64,000 nucleotides of DNA from Sessilibacter corallicola. Lineage in GTDB: Bacteria > Pseudomonadota > Gammaproteobacteria > Pseudomonadales > Cellvibrionaceae. A program made the position numbers and the translations under genes. The notes below the pieces were generated by a model. The model ran no database searches. It was not told the DNA's origin and worked only from the letters and a program-made list of their open reading frames with translations. This document shows positions 47,295-60,726 of the stretch, piece after piece (within the stretch, counting starts at the first letter, position 1; each line of letters opens with the position of its first letter). Location: assembly GCF_021290925.1 (NCBI RefSeq), contig NZ_JAJSLX010000001.1:124001-188000 (forward strand), read 5' to 3'.

Positions 47295-47438
47295 CTATAA
47301 AAGAAAACATGCTCCTGGCAAGCGAACGCAATAGTCCCCATCAGTTTTTGGCTTTGGCTCTCTTTCTAAGGCAGATGCATTACCGACACATAAAAGTAAA
47401 AAAAGCAATGATGATACAATTAAATAATTTTTCTTCAT
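47295..47438 (-). CDS. Tiny secreted peptide 2 (47 residues)
   Basis: An ATG at 47438 with AGGTG six bases upstream starts a 47-residue frame. MKKNYLIVSSLLFLLLCVGN then ASA is a strong Sec signal. The mature peptide (about 24 residues) is basic at first (LEREPKPKTDGDY) and has two cysteines (YCVRLPGAC) near the C-terminus. It lies 103 bp upstream of peptide 1 on the same strand. The pair may be co-transcribed. The sequence is unlike known peptides I can recall; roles could include signalling, antagonism or surface attachment. Confidence 0.6.
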   Translation of the reverse strand: MKKNYLIVSSLLFLLLCVGNASALEREPKPKTDGDYCVRLPGACFLL

Positions 47439-48377
47439 TTTTCACACCTAAATTAGTTGACGGAAATAAATAAAATTAAATTCTATCCTCTGGCATTTTC
47501 AGAATATGTGAAAATACTTTTTCATTTCTAGCTATTAAAATTTACAGCTTAAATAAATCTGACTGAACATATATTTGAGAACAGGCACTAAAAATATCTA
47601 TAGCAAGTTAAGTTAGCAGTTTAGATGGTTTTTATAACCTCAAAACTATTGAGAAATATTTTTCACACCCAACCTCACCAAGTTCATCTAAATCGAAAAA
47701 CCGCCCCAAAAAAATCCATAATTCGCGGATACTGACACTTAATAAAACATGACTATCTGGATTTATTACTCTAGAGAAGGTTTTCCTACTAAAAAATAAC
47801 CTTAAATTAACCCTAGACATCATCAAACCTAAATCACTTTGTCACATTCATTTCACCGCATTCAACATCAATAAAGTACGCCCAAATTAACCAAACACTA
47901 CTCAGTAAAAATAACCTTAGATCCATAATAAAAAATATTAACAACAGCTCACGAAAAATTCTTTATACAATCCACTGCACACAAAACTTACCAACTTCTT
48001 TTAATGCTTGAACTTCAACTCTTCATCACAACGACCACACTCAAACAGAAGAAGCATTTCTTCACGATAAAAAACAAATCAATCAAGTTAACTTTATAAT
48101 TAATCGATATAAATTTAGTTCACAAGCACAATTTAAAATAAGTAATTTAAATACTACTTTGCATTTATTATCAGTTAGACGTTAATTGATATATTTATTG
48201 TTTTTAAATGGATAAGAAAGGCCCCCGCGTGTGCGGGGAACACTCTTACTGTATATCATTGATTCTTAAAGGAAAATATAACCCTGATATTTCTACCAAG
48301 CTTTTGGCGTTAAATTCGTCTCTTAATTTAACGCCAAAAACTTGGGTAAGATGGGGAAAATCGGTGGGATTTTGCTG
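47439..48377. other. AT-rich region with no confident gene
   Basis: About 940 bp between the peptide genes and the DVAxxG-repeat gene. A 64-codon minus-strand frame (47632-47826) has a possible AGGT site but no recognisable features. A CRISPR-repeat-like hairpin lies at 48223. The region looks like decayed or regulatory DNA. Confidence 0.45.
48223..48243. repeat. Solitary type I-E CRISPR-repeat-like hairpin (copy 3)
   Basis: CCCCGCGTGTGCGGGG followed by AACAC, the same orientation and layout as copy 1 with three changes in the stem and loop. No second repeat is found at CRISPR spacing on either side. Confidence 0.6.
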
Positions 48378-49070
48378 TTACGAGAGATTTATGTGATCAG
48401 TGTTTGGATTGAGCGGTTTTTTGTCGGATTTTTTCTCGCCCATATCTGAGCCCGCTGGCGCTACGTCGAAATCGACTTTTGAGACATCAATGACCGCGGT
48501 TACTTCTTTGGCCTGTCCCATTTGGGCGCCGGCTTCGGCAACGTCAAAATCGGGCACGGGCAACGGTGGCGTCTCTGCTTGTTGGCTGCCGTCGCCAATA
48601 TCAGAACCCACATCAGCAACGTCCCAAGTGGGCAATTCCACCTGTTCGGCTTCTTCAGCTGTAACTTCACTGGCATCCATCAAATTGCCGCTCTGAGCCT
48701 TCAGGGAGATTCCCGAGGTATCTATGGCCGCAGGTTGATCCGTTTTAGCGTTCCCGGCGCTACGCGGGGCGATATTGACCCCCAACGGAGCAATGGTGAG
48801 CTTACGGGTTCTGGGCTTCTCGGATTGCCCTTCGGCGGCTTGGGCGACAACACTGGTCACGGCACCGGCTTTGGTCAATACCGTTTGGTATTTCTTGGCG
48901 GTGGCGGCGTCAACGCCCTTTTTTAACACCACGGATTTGCCCGAAAACAGGGCTCCAACCTTCTCAGGTGGAATTTTAAACAGGTGAGCGAGGTTCTTCT
49001 TTACCTGAGTCAGGGGTTTCCCGATTACTATGTCGCCGCGAAAGACGATGTCAAACTTTTGATCTGCCAT
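48378..49070 (-). CDS. Protein with N-terminal ribosome-L7/L12-like small domain and DVAxxG repeat tail
   Basis: The 230-residue form (ATG at 49070, with GGTAG upstream) begins with a compact domain, QKFDIVFRGDIVIGKPLTQVKKNLAHLF, then KVGALFSGKSVVLKKGVDAATAKKYQTVLTKAGA. I have seen this domain at the start of other gammaproteobacterial proteins without assigned function. The rest is acidic and low-complexity, with three copies of [W/F]DVAxxGSxMG-type motif (DVADVGSDIG, DVAEAGAQMG, DVAPAGSDMG). The frame extends to 49184, but the extra 38 residues lack a ribosome site. It is cytoplasmic by prediction. Confidence 0.72.
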   Translation of the reverse strand: MADQKFDIVFRGDIVIGKPLTQVKKNLAHLFKIPPEKVGALFSGKSVVLKKGVDAATAKKYQTVLTKAGAVTSVVAQAAEGQSEKPRTRKLTIAPLGVNIAPRSAGNAKTDQPAAIDTSGISLKAQSGNLMDASEVTAEEAEQVELPTWDVADVGSDIGDGSQQAETPPLPVPDFDVAEAGAQMGQAKEVTAVIDVSKVDFDVAPAGSDMGEKKSDKKPLNPNTDHINLS

Positions 49071-49656
49071 ATTATCTACCATTGCACAACTCATCGGGCT
49101 TTCTACCCTTGGCTTTAATTCTATTATAGATAGCTGGTCAGTAAAAACGTTGATTCCAAACGCGTATTGAATATTTTTAGACATTTTACGTGAACTGTAG
49201 AATATTTAATTACTTAAGGAACTTCTTTTTAGTCACCGGTTTAATACTTAATTGCGTCAAAACGTATAAGAACAACCCGTGCTAATAATCAATGATTCGT
49301 ATTTGAGAGATTACAAAAATTCAGAGCTCGAAAAAGGCATTTGCGTTTTTCCAGATTTAGGCTTTTTCGAAAGAATTTGATAAAGACCAATAAGTAATTA
49401 CAAAAATATTTTTAATATTGCAGGCTCGGCATTTTCTGCAAAGAAAGCGTATGCAGAGTTTCTTAATATTCTCTTAGTGTCTAATAAGCCTAATTTGAGT
49501 GAAATATTACGAAAATTCGGGAAAAACTGAGGGATTTTATTTATGTAAATTTATTTTAATTTTTTTAGTGAGGTGGGACTTCTAATCATTTATGTACACC
49601 TAAATTAGCGATAGCACGCGATTCTCCTAAATCATCATCTCCATTAGGTTCATAAA
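49071..49656. other. AT-rich intergenic region
   Basis: 586 bp upstream of two divergent small genes. The minus-strand gene could extend to 49184 by an alternative start. I saw no repeat, hairpin or further gene. Confidence 0.4.
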
Positions 49657-49896
49657 ATGACTAAAACAACAAAAAGCACAACCCTAGCTAGTACGGAAAG
49701 CTTAGACAATCGCATACTACTGCAAACCCTTGAGCGCGAAATCTCGAAATTAGAAAAAGTAATTTCGGCCCTCGAATTCGAAGGCGGTGGTCAGTTTCAA
49801 CACCGTAACAACCTACAAGAAGCACTGAAAGAGCGCTGCCAAATTTATAGTTCGCTACACAAAGACCGAGACATCTCACTGCGTCACCGTATTTAA
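49657..49896 (+). CDS. Small coiled-coil hypothetical protein (79 residues)
   Basis: The protein is not recognised. It has a Thr/Ser-rich start, then a predicted helical coiled coil (about 18-65: LLQTLEREISKLEKVISALEFEG, LQEALKERCQIYSSL), and a basic C-terminus. The frame has an ATG preceded by ATTAGG and ends 77 bp before a strong terminator, which supports a transcribed gene. It is probably a small cytoplasmic regulator or structural protein. Confidence 0.6.
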   Translation: MTKTTKSTTLASTESLDNRILLQTLEREISKLEKVISALEFEGGGQFQHRNNLQEALKERCQIYSSLHKDRDISLRHRI

Positions 49897-49972
49897 TACG
49901 CTGACTACCGGCCGCACTATTTCGATTCTTTTATTTCTAAGTGACTCTAGAAATCAAGTTTCTCTCCGACCG

Positions 49973-50013
49973 GCCAATTTATTCAAAACGGACTTCGAAT
50001 AAATTGGCTTTTT
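49973..50013 (+). terminator. Terminator of the small coiled-coil gene
   Basis: GCCAATTTATTC pairs perfectly with GAATAAATTGGC around a 12-nt loop and is followed by TTTTT. This is a strong intrinsic terminator in the gap before the converging truD gene. Confidence 0.9.
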
Positions 50014-50048
50014 ATGATTCCTTTCACACTTTATTTATCCAGTGATCT

Positions 50049-51080
50049 TTATTCAGTGATCAGTTCGCTGATTTCTCTGAGCACCGACGTCGCATACTCT
50101 CCAGGACGCAAATTAAACTCTAAAATTAGATCTGCGTCACAAAATTGCCAGGTAAAGTCTTGCGGCAAACACACTAGATTTCTGCGCTCCTGAGACAAAC
50201 CTTGATGCTCCAACGCATCACACCATAAGCTCAATTCATTTTTGACGGAATCTTCAAAAACCAGCGCTTGTGACGACGCTGAATTTCTACCTCGCCCCCA
50301 CAAAGGCCCTGTAGGGGTTGCTGCCGCATTTTGATCTGAATAGTCTTGAGTGACATCACCGTCAATCAATTGGTTCCAATTTGCAGCCGTTACTCGTTGA
50401 GACAACACCTGATTAAACACATAAGACCGCGCCGCAGACAGAACCATACTTTTTAGGTTTCTGTTTTTTATTTTTTTGCCGTGCTCAAACCAATCATTGG
50501 CAAGATTTAAATTAGAGCCTTCACGACCAAAACGCTGTTCGCCAAAATAATTGGGCACACCGTGCGCTTTTATTTTATTGAGCACCGCCTCTAGCTGGTC
50601 TTGGTTACCCGTAGTAAATTCTAAGTTGCGAAGTGTGATTTTAAAAAAGTTGCCTGTGTGATCACCGCGCCGCAATTTTTTGGAATGATTCTTCACATCC
50701 AATACTTTCCAGGAATCACACGAAAAATCATCCCAGTTTAGCGCTGGAGATTTTGGTAAATACACACTAAACCATTGTCGGGTAATCGCCTGTCGATCTT
50801 TTAAACCCGCAACGCCTACGTCTGAACTTTTTACACCGGCAAATTCAGCAATTTTTTTCTGTAACCAGTGCGTGTTCTCGCCTTCTTTTTCAATGTACAA
50901 ATAAACGTGTTCGCCGGAATTAGAAAATTCCAGATCAAAATTTTCTTGAACAATAAAATCCGCAGGCGACGATTTAAATTCGCCTCGGCAACCAGGCGTG
51001 CCGTAAACGTAGGAGAAATTTAAAGGGAAAGAATTTGAGGTATCGATAGTAGTAACCACGTTAAATAATAAATTTTGCAA
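50049..51080 (-). CDS. truD: tRNA pseudouridine13 synthase
   Basis: TruD converts uridine 13 of tRNA-Glu to pseudouridine. The 343-residue protein has the TruD hallmarks PADFIVQENFDLEFS, GEHVYLYIEKEGENTHWLQKKIAEF, VGVAGLKDRQAITRQWFSV (with the catalytic Asp), HSKKLRRGDHTGNFFKI, GVPNYFGEQRFGREGSN and FNLRPGEYATSVLREI. The frame begins with TTG at 51080, directly after the ispF stop; a GTG seven codons later is the alternative. No good ribosome site is visible, so translation may couple to ispF. It is the last gene of the tilS-to-truD block. Confidence 0.95.
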   Translation of the reverse strand: MQNLLFNVVTTIDTSNSFPLNFSYVYGTPGCRGEFKSSPADFIVQENFDLEFSNSGEHVYLYIEKEGENTHWLQKKIAEFAGVKSSDVGVAGLKDRQAITRQWFSVYLPKSPALNWDDFSCDSWKVLDVKNHSKKLRRGDHTGNFFKITLRNLEFTTGNQDQLEAVLNKIKAHGVPNYFGEQRFGREGSNLNLANDWFEHGKKIKNRNLKSMVLSAARSYVFNQVLSQRVTAANWNQLIDGDVTQDYSDQNAAATPTGPLWGRGRNSASSQALVFEDSVKNELSLWCDALEHQGLSQERRNLVCLPQDFTWQFCDADLILEFNLRPGEYATSVLREISELITE

Positions 51081-51554
51081 CTATTGATTTTGTAAAAGCA
51101 CGGTGGCAAAAGCGGCAATGCCTTCTTTACGACCAGTGAAGCCTAAGCGCTCTGTGGTTGTGGCTTTTACATTAATATTGCCGGTAACGGTTTGTAAATC
51201 GGCGGCGATATTTTCGACCATACTGTCGATGTGCGGGGCCATTTTTGGCGCTTGGGCAACAATGGTCATATCGGCGTTTACGATCCACAAACCGCGCTCT
51301 AATATTTTTTCGTACACACTTCTGAGTAAATCGCGGCTGTCGGCGTTTTTGAATGCGGGATCAGTATCGGGAAAATGTTTGCCGATATCACCCAGAGCCG
51401 CGGCACCGAGTAAAGCGTCGCACAATGCGTGTAATAAAACATCGCCGTCGGAGTGCGCAACCAGTCCCTGTGTGTAAGGAATAACGACCCCACCGAGGGT
51501 GATTTCACTGCCTGGGCCAAACGCGTGCACGTCGTAACCTTGTCCGATTCTCAT
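51081..51554 (-). CDS. ispF: 2-C-methyl-D-erythritol 2,4-cyclodiphosphate synthase
   Basis: IspF makes the cyclic diphosphate in the non-mevalonate isoprenoid pathway. The 157-residue protein shows [22 protein letters not shown] (metal ligands D8, H10), [32 protein letters not shown], and [21 protein letters not shown]. Length is standard. It lies 39 bp after ispD and abuts truD. Confidence 0.97.
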   Translation of the reverse strand: MRIGQGYDVHAFGPGSEITLGGVVIPYTQGLVAHSDGDVLLHALCDALLGAAALGDIGKHFPDTDPAFKNADSRDLLRSVYEKILERGLWIVNADMTIVAQAPKMAPHIDSMVENIAADLQTVTGNINVKATTTERLGFTGRKEGIAAFATVLLQNQ

Positions 51555-51593
51555 GATGGTTTCCTCACAATACGATTAGGTTCGCAGAACAAA

Positions 51594-52310
51594 TTATTCC
51601 AACCGCAGAATGGCTTCGGCTAAGGCCAAATCTTCGGGTAAGGTGACTTTAATATTGTTTCTGGAGCCTGGAAATAATTTCACGGTTAAATTTGCCAATT
51701 CAATGGCCGAAGCTTCGTCGGTAACGGCTTGACCATTTTTAAGTGCGTCGGTTAATGCCGATTGCAGTGTCGAGACCCGAAACATTTGCGGCGTTTGGGC
51801 AAGCCAAACCCGATTGCGATCAATGGTGGATTCAATTGCGGCGACCGAATGCGTGTTTGTGTTTGCGCTGGCAATCTTAATGGTGTCAGACGCAGACTGG
51901 GCCATAATACCGCCGACAGCATCCGCTTCCAGCGCAGCCTTCATAGCACTGAGTTGCGCTTTGGTAACGCAGGGACGAGCTGCATCGTGCACCAACGCCC
52001 AATCGTCCGGTCCAGCTATATTTTGCAGTGCGTTTAATCCGCTGAGCACGGAATCGGCACGCTCACCGCCGCCTAAAACCGTTAATACACGGTGGTGATT
52101 CGCGACCGATAAGCTCGGCCAAAAAGGATCGTCTTGGCGCAGGGCTACAACCACTTTTTCAATCCACTCACACGCCAGAAATTTTTCAATGGTGTGTTCA
52201 AGAATGGTTTTATCGAGCAGGGTTAAATATTGTTTGGGAGTTTCTGACCCAAAACGAGAGCCTATACCGGCAGCGGGAATCACTGCCCAAAACTTGGGGG
52301 AGGAATGCAT
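51594..52310 (-). CDS. ispD: 2-C-methyl-D-erythritol 4-phosphate cytidylyltransferase
   Basis: IspD attaches CMP to methylerythritol phosphate. The 238-residue Rossmann-like protein has AVIPAAGIGSRFGSETPKQYLTLLDKTILEHTIEKF, VLGGGERADSVLSGL, ALVHDAARPCV and VWLAQTPQMFRVSTL, and NIKVTLPEDLALAEAIL. All match the family. Its start overlaps the ftsB stop by 1 nt, so the two are translationally linked. Confidence 0.97.
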   Translation of the reverse strand: MHSSPKFWAVIPAAGIGSRFGSETPKQYLTLLDKTILEHTIEKFLACEWIEKVVVALRQDDPFWPSLSVANHHRVLTVLGGGERADSVLSGLNALQNIAGPDDWALVHDAARPCVTKAQLSAMKAALEADAVGGIMAQSASDTIKIASANTNTHSVAAIESTIDRNRVWLAQTPQMFRVSTLQSALTDALKNGQAVTDEASAIELANLTVKLFPGSRNNIKVTLPEDLALAEAILRLE

Positions 52311-52600
52311 TACGGTGCTTTTTGAGTTTGGGAATCGACAACCAAATAAAAGGTTTCGCCTTTTTTGACCATCCCCATGTCTTCACGGGCAAGCTCTTCA
52401 ACCGCCTGCGGTCCGCTCTGTAAATGGAGGATTTCGATTTCGAGTTGGCGATTACGAAGTCGATCGCGTTCGTTTAAGATTTCTTGTTTTTCTATTTCTC
52501 GCTCCAACCGAACCAGTTCCGCCATCGAGCCATCGCCTACCCACAAACGAAATTGCAGGGCCAGCAATAAAACAATCAGAATGGCAAACGTTAGTTTCAT
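52310..52600 (-). CDS. ftsB: FtsB, cell-division protein
   Basis: FtsB is a single-pass membrane protein that forms the FtsQ-FtsB-FtsL complex of the divisome. The 96-residue protein has one N-terminal helix (about 3-19), then a coiled coil (AELVRLEREIEKQEILNERDRLRNRQLEIEILHL) and the conserved EELAREDMGMVKKGETFYLVV. Size (about 100) and position between eno and ispD are the usual ones in gammaproteobacteria. The ATG at 52600 follows TGCCAAACG... with no strong ribosome site. Confidence 0.95.
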   Translation of the reverse strand: MKLTFAILIVLLLALQFRLWVGDGSMAELVRLEREIEKQEILNERDRLRNRQLEIEILHLQSGPQAVEELAREDMGMVKKGETFYLVVDSQTQKAP

Positions 52601-52708
52601 GGAATTTGCGTTAACAGACAGGTTGGTGGTTTTCTTTAAAGTGCCAACCCTGAAATGAAAATCTCAACGAAGTTTGATGGCTTTATCTTAGCAGAAGATT
52701 GGAGGTGC

Positions 52709-52748
52709 TCGATGTACGAGCGCTCATTTTTAAGCACTCATACATCGA
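52709..52748 (-). terminator. Hairpin between eno and ftsB
   Basis: TCGATGTA/TACATCGA with an additional imperfect GAGCGCT/AGCACTC helix lies 14 bp past the eno stop. There is no T run, so it could also serve as a processing or stability element within the block. Confidence 0.5.
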
Positions 52749-52761
52749 ACGAACAGCAGAA

Positions 52762-54159
<1,398 letters not shown>

Positions 54160-54213
54160 TTACCGAGCGCGATATTACTCGCGTAGAAATTGTACCACTT
54201 TAGTCTTAGAACA

Positions 54214-57059
<2,846 letters not shown>

Positions 57060-58517
57060 CTAGGTTTGACCATCATTATTAGACCAGGCCTGTTCCAACT
57101 GCAATTGCCAAGGGTGTTGATTGACTAACCGCAATCGAACCCCCTGATTGAGGTCGTCTGTGTGATAAGGTTTTTCGACCCAATAATCCGCCACGGCAAT
57201 CAGTGCTTCATCGCTGTAAACCAGTGGAAGAATGGCTCTCAGCCACGGTTGAATGGCCGATTCTTGCAATACCTTTTTTAGCTTTTGAGAATGCCTGCGA
57301 CTTACCGGTTGAGAACGCTCGCCGCCAACACGAGGCCGAACCATGATTACATCGGAATCTGCGCGCAGGTTGCCTCCGGCGTGAACCTCAAGCAGCCAAT
57401 CCGGCGCCCACGGCAAAGTACAACGTTGCATTTCTGAAGACGGCTTGAGCGTTAACGCACATTGAGAAGTATTTATGGATGAAACATTTATCGACGAAGA
57501 ATCTGTAGAAACAGAGCCGCCAGGCGTTGAATCGACAAAAACGTGCATGCGGCCGCGAAATTTCCCAGCGCAAAAGCCATCGCCCCAACGCACCAGGGCC
57601 TGGGAATCGTCTCGGGCATCATCGGCAATAACTTGGTTTAGGATTTCATACCACTGGGATTCATTCGGTAAGGTGACATGCAACGCCTGAAAGCCATAAC
57701 GCAAACAAGCAAGTTTGTGCTCCAACCGATTGAGTGCCGCAAGAGAAACGGAAAAGCCGACTTTTTCGAGCGCGCAGTCGAGGGTTTGCCAATCTTGCTC
57801 AGCTAAGATGCGAATGTGAGTTTCTGCCGTACGACAAAACCCTGACGATTTGGCAATCTGCTGACTCGCTCGTGGCCAACGAGTTTGCAACAAAGGCAAC
57901 ACTTGATGACGAATAAAATTTCGGTCGAAATCTTGATTGGCATTGCTGGGATCTTCAATCCACTGCAACTGTTTATCGCGAGCGTAGCGTTCTAAATCAG
58001 CTCGCGTAATGGATAACAATGGCCGCAGCAATTCGCCACTGCCCAGCGCTCTTTTTTCCGGCATACCGGCGAGCCCCTGAGTTCCTGAGCCGCGCATTAA
58101 GCGATACAAAAACGTCTCCGCCTGATCATCCAAGTGATGCGCCATTAACAGCACCGACGATTCAGTCATCACGCTTTCAAAGGCTCGGTAGCGACCCTCG
58201 CGAGCCAATGCTTCAACGTTAGAAGCGTTAGGATCAAGGTGCAAAGCCACCGTTGTTAAAGGAACGCCCAAGTCATCACAGATGGACTGACAATGCGCTT
58301 GCCAGTCATCAGCTTGTGATTGCAAACCGTGATTAATATGAATGGCGTTGAGTGACGTGCTTAGATTGCCGTTTGCAGAGCAACTGCGAAAATATTCCCA
58401 CACCGCATGCAATAACACCCGCGAATCCAAACCGCCGCTGTAGGCCAACCAAAACTGCGTATTGTCGAGACAATAGGGTTTCAGCTTTTCGTGCAGACAG
58501 TCGGTTAAATTTTCCAT
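57060..58517 (-). CDS. tilS: tRNA(Ile)-lysidine synthetase
   Basis: TilS puts lysine on C34 of the tRNA-Ile that reads AUA, using ATP. The protein (485 residues, longer than the usual 430) has the PP-loop SGGLDSRVLLH near residue 28, the ADDWQAHCQ region, AHHLDDQAETFLYRLMRGSGTQGLAGM, LLSITRADLERYA, EDPSNANQDFDRNFIRHQVLPLL and the C-terminal substrate domain ending with DYWVEKPYHTDD. The extra length is in a serine-rich stretch around residues 330-355. ATG at 58517. It heads the conserved block. Confidence 0.94.
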   Translation of the reverse strand: MENLTDCLHEKLKPYCLDNTQFWLAYSGGLDSRVLLHAVWEYFRSCSANGNLSTSLNAIHINHGLQSQADDWQAHCQSICDDLGVPLTTVALHLDPNASNVEALAREGRYRAFESVMTESSVLLMAHHLDDQAETFLYRLMRGSGTQGLAGMPEKRALGSGELLRPLLSITRADLERYARDKQLQWIEDPSNANQDFDRNFIRHQVLPLLQTRWPRASQQIAKSSGFCRTAETHIRILAEQDWQTLDCALEKVGFSVSLAALNRLEHKLACLRYGFQALHVTLPNESQWYEILNQVIADDARDDSQALVRWGDGFCAGKFRGRMHVFVDSTPGGSVSTDSSSINVSSINTSQCALTLKPSSEMQRCTLPWAPDWLLEVHAGGNLRADSDVIMVRPRVGGERSQPVSRRHSQKLKKVLQESAIQPWLRAILPLVYSDEALIAVADYWVEKPYHTDDLNQGVRLRLVNQHPWQLQLEQAWSNNDGQT

Positions 58518-58723
58518 AGGGTGTTTGATTGGGCCATTCCCATTCTAATTCTAAGACAACGCAAGAAAACGTAAAAAACAAAAAGTAACAACAATCAGTC
58601 TAACACGAACGTCAAAATTACCACCGACCGTTATTTTAAATTCCGTAACCTCCCGCTACTATGACTGCCTTAATTGTGCGGCCCAAATCGTATCGCACTC
58701 ACCCATAATTAATGAGAGAAATT

Positions 58724-60673
58724 ATGACCATTCTTCCCTACGGCAGCTGGCCTTCTGACATCGACGCTCAACAATTGGTATCTCAAAGTTTGGGACTGGC
58801 CGAGCCGAGGTGGGATGGCGACTGTTTGTACTGGTTAGAATTTCGTCCCAATGAAAACGGCCGCAACTGCTTGGTAAAACGCGATAACAACGGCGACATC
58901 ACCGATTTATTGCCCAATCCCATGAGTTCACGCACCCGAGCTAACGAATACGGCGGCGGCAGTTATTGTGTGAGTAACGGTACGGTATTTTTTGTCTTGG
59001 CCGACGATCAACGAATTTATCAGCTCGACGCCAACAACCCACAATCAGAGCCCAAGCCGGTTACTCAACCTGGCCCCTACCGCTACGCTGACTTAATCTT
59101 TAATCGCCAACGCAACGAAATTATTTGCGTGCGAGAAGACCACAGCCAACCCGGCGAAGAAGAAACCGCAGCATTGGTTGCCATTGACTGCGCCACCGGT
59201 AACACCAAAATCTTAACCTGTGGCGATGACTTTTACGCTTCTGTGCAATTATCCCAAGACCGTTCACAATTGTGCTGGTTGAGTTGGAATCACCCATCCA
59301 TGCCTTGGGAAAACACCAGTGTATTTACCGCAACCATCACAGAATCCGGCGAGCTTGAAGCAATAAAAGCCGTAAAAGGCAGCGCTGCCGGTGAAAAACC
59401 GCAATCGATTTTTCAGCCGCGCTGGTCAGCAAACGGCGAATTATTGTTAGTCACCGACGAAAGCAACTGGTGGCGTTTTTACAAACTCGACAACAACAAT
59501 CAGTGGCAATCGTTTGTCGCTCTTGATACCAGCACAGGAAACGCAGAATTTGCCACACCGCAATGGGTGTTCGGATTATCCACTTGGGATTTTTTAAACG
59601 AAGACCACATTATTGCCAGTTACACCATTGCCAACGAATGGTACCTAGCAACAATTACGATCAGCACAGGTGAGCTAACCAAAATACCCTGCCAGTATTC
59701 CGATATTTCTGGCGTGTCTGCTCATCAAGGTAAAGTGGCCTTTTTAGGCGCAACCTACAATCAATCCAGCGAATTGGTGGTTAGCGATTTATCCTCAACT
59801 CATGTTGTGCGCGGTTTGCCGTCAACCTTAAACAAAGATGTATTTTCAAAACCGTCGGCCATTGAATTTGGCCCTGAAAGTGAAAAAGCTCACGCTTTTT
59901 ATTACCCGCCACACAACCCCAATTACCAAGGCCCCGACAACGAACAACCGCCGTTAATTGTAATGGCCCACGGCGGCCCCACCAGCGCGCGCAGCAACGC
60001 CTTTAATATTAAAATTCAATATTGGTGCAGCCGCGGTTTTGCCGTGCTCGATGTCAATTACCGTGGCAGTACCGGTTACGGTCGTGATTATCGCTTGGCC
60101 TTAAATGGTCAATGGGGAATATCCGATGTCGACGATGTTTGCCGTGGCGCCGAATATTTAGTAGAAAAAGGATTGGCCGATCCCAATAAATTAGCCATTA
60201 AAGGGGGTAGCGCTGGCGGCTACACTGTACTAGCAGCATTAACGTTTAAATCGGTTTTTAAAGCCGGCGCTAGTCACTACGGCATTGGTAATTTAGAAAC
60301 CCTGGTAACCGATACTCATAAATTTGAATCGCGATATTTAGATTCGTTAATCGGGCAATACCCACAAGACAAAGCGTTGTATGAGCAACGTTCGCCAATT
60401 AATTATGTAGAACAATTGGATTGCCCGGTAATTTTCTTCCAAGGCGGCGCCGACAAAGTAGTACCCCCGAATCAAGCTGAAACCATGGTCAAGGCACTTG
60501 ATGAAAAAGATATTCCCGTCGCCTACGTTTTATTCCCCGAAGAAGGCCACGGATTCCGCAAAGCGGACAATATGATTCGATCCGTTGAAGGCGAACTGTA
60601 TTTTTACAGCAAAATTTTTAATTTTGATCTGCCCGAAAATATTCCAGCGGTAGAAATAAAAAATATCGGCTAA
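58724..60673 (+). CDS. S9 family prolyl oligopeptidase-type peptidase
   Basis: This 649-residue serine peptidase has an N-terminal beta-propeller (about 20-380) and a C-terminal alpha/beta-hydrolase domain. The catalytic triad is S496 in GGSAGGYT, D577 in FQGGADKVVPP and H609 in PEEGHGFR; AHGGPTSARSNAFN supplies the oxyanion region. No signal peptide, so it is probably cytoplasmic and cleaves small peptides or acyl-amino bonds. I chose the ATG at 58724, with GAGAG upstream, over the ATG at 58712. It is divergent from tilS and followed by a 13-bp-stem hairpin. Confidence 0.93.
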   Translation: MTILPYGSWPSDIDAQQLVSQSLGLAEPRWDGDCLYWLEFRPNENGRNCLVKRDNNGDITDLLPNPMSSRTRANEYGGGSYCVSNGTVFFVLADDQRIYQLDANNPQSEPKPVTQPGPYRYADLIFNRQRNEIICVREDHSQPGEEETAALVAIDCATGNTKILTCGDDFYASVQLSQDRSQLCWLSWNHPSMPWENTSVFTATITESGELEAIKAVKGSAAGEKPQSIFQPRWSANGELLLVTDESNWWRFYKLDNNNQWQSFVALDTSTGNAEFATPQWVFGLSTWDFLNEDHIIASYTIANEWYLATITISTGELTKIPCQYSDISGVSAHQGKVAFLGATYNQSSELVVSDLSSTHVVRGLPSTLNKDVFSKPSAIEFGPESEKAHAFYYPPHNPNYQGPDNEQPPLIVMAHGGPTSARSNAFNIKIQYWCSRGFAVLDVNYRGSTGYGRDYRLALNGQWGISDVDDVCRGAEYLVEKGLADPNKLAIKGGSAGGYTVLAALTFKSVFKAGASHYGIGNLETLVTDTHKFESRYLDSLIGQYPQDKALYEQRSPINYVEQLDCPVIFFQGGADKVVPPNQAETMVKALDEKDIPVAYVLFPEEGHGFRKADNMIRSVEGELYFYSKIFNFDLPENIPAVEIKNIG

Positions 60674-60688
60674 CAAAAACCAACGCTA

Positions 60689-60726
60689 GCAATAAACAGC
60701 GCGTTAGCGAATTCGCTGTTTATTGC
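60689..60726 (+). terminator. Hairpin terminator after the S9 peptidase gene
   Basis: GCAATAAACAGCG pairs perfectly with CGCTGTTTATTGC around a 12-nt loop, 16 bp past the stop. Only a weak T run follows (about 8 bases later). Confidence 0.7.

Noticed and set aside
47632-47826. 64-codon minus-strand frame near the secreted peptide genes
   Set aside because: A weak AGGT site exists, but there is no signal peptide, no recognisable domain and the composition suits random AT-rich DNA.
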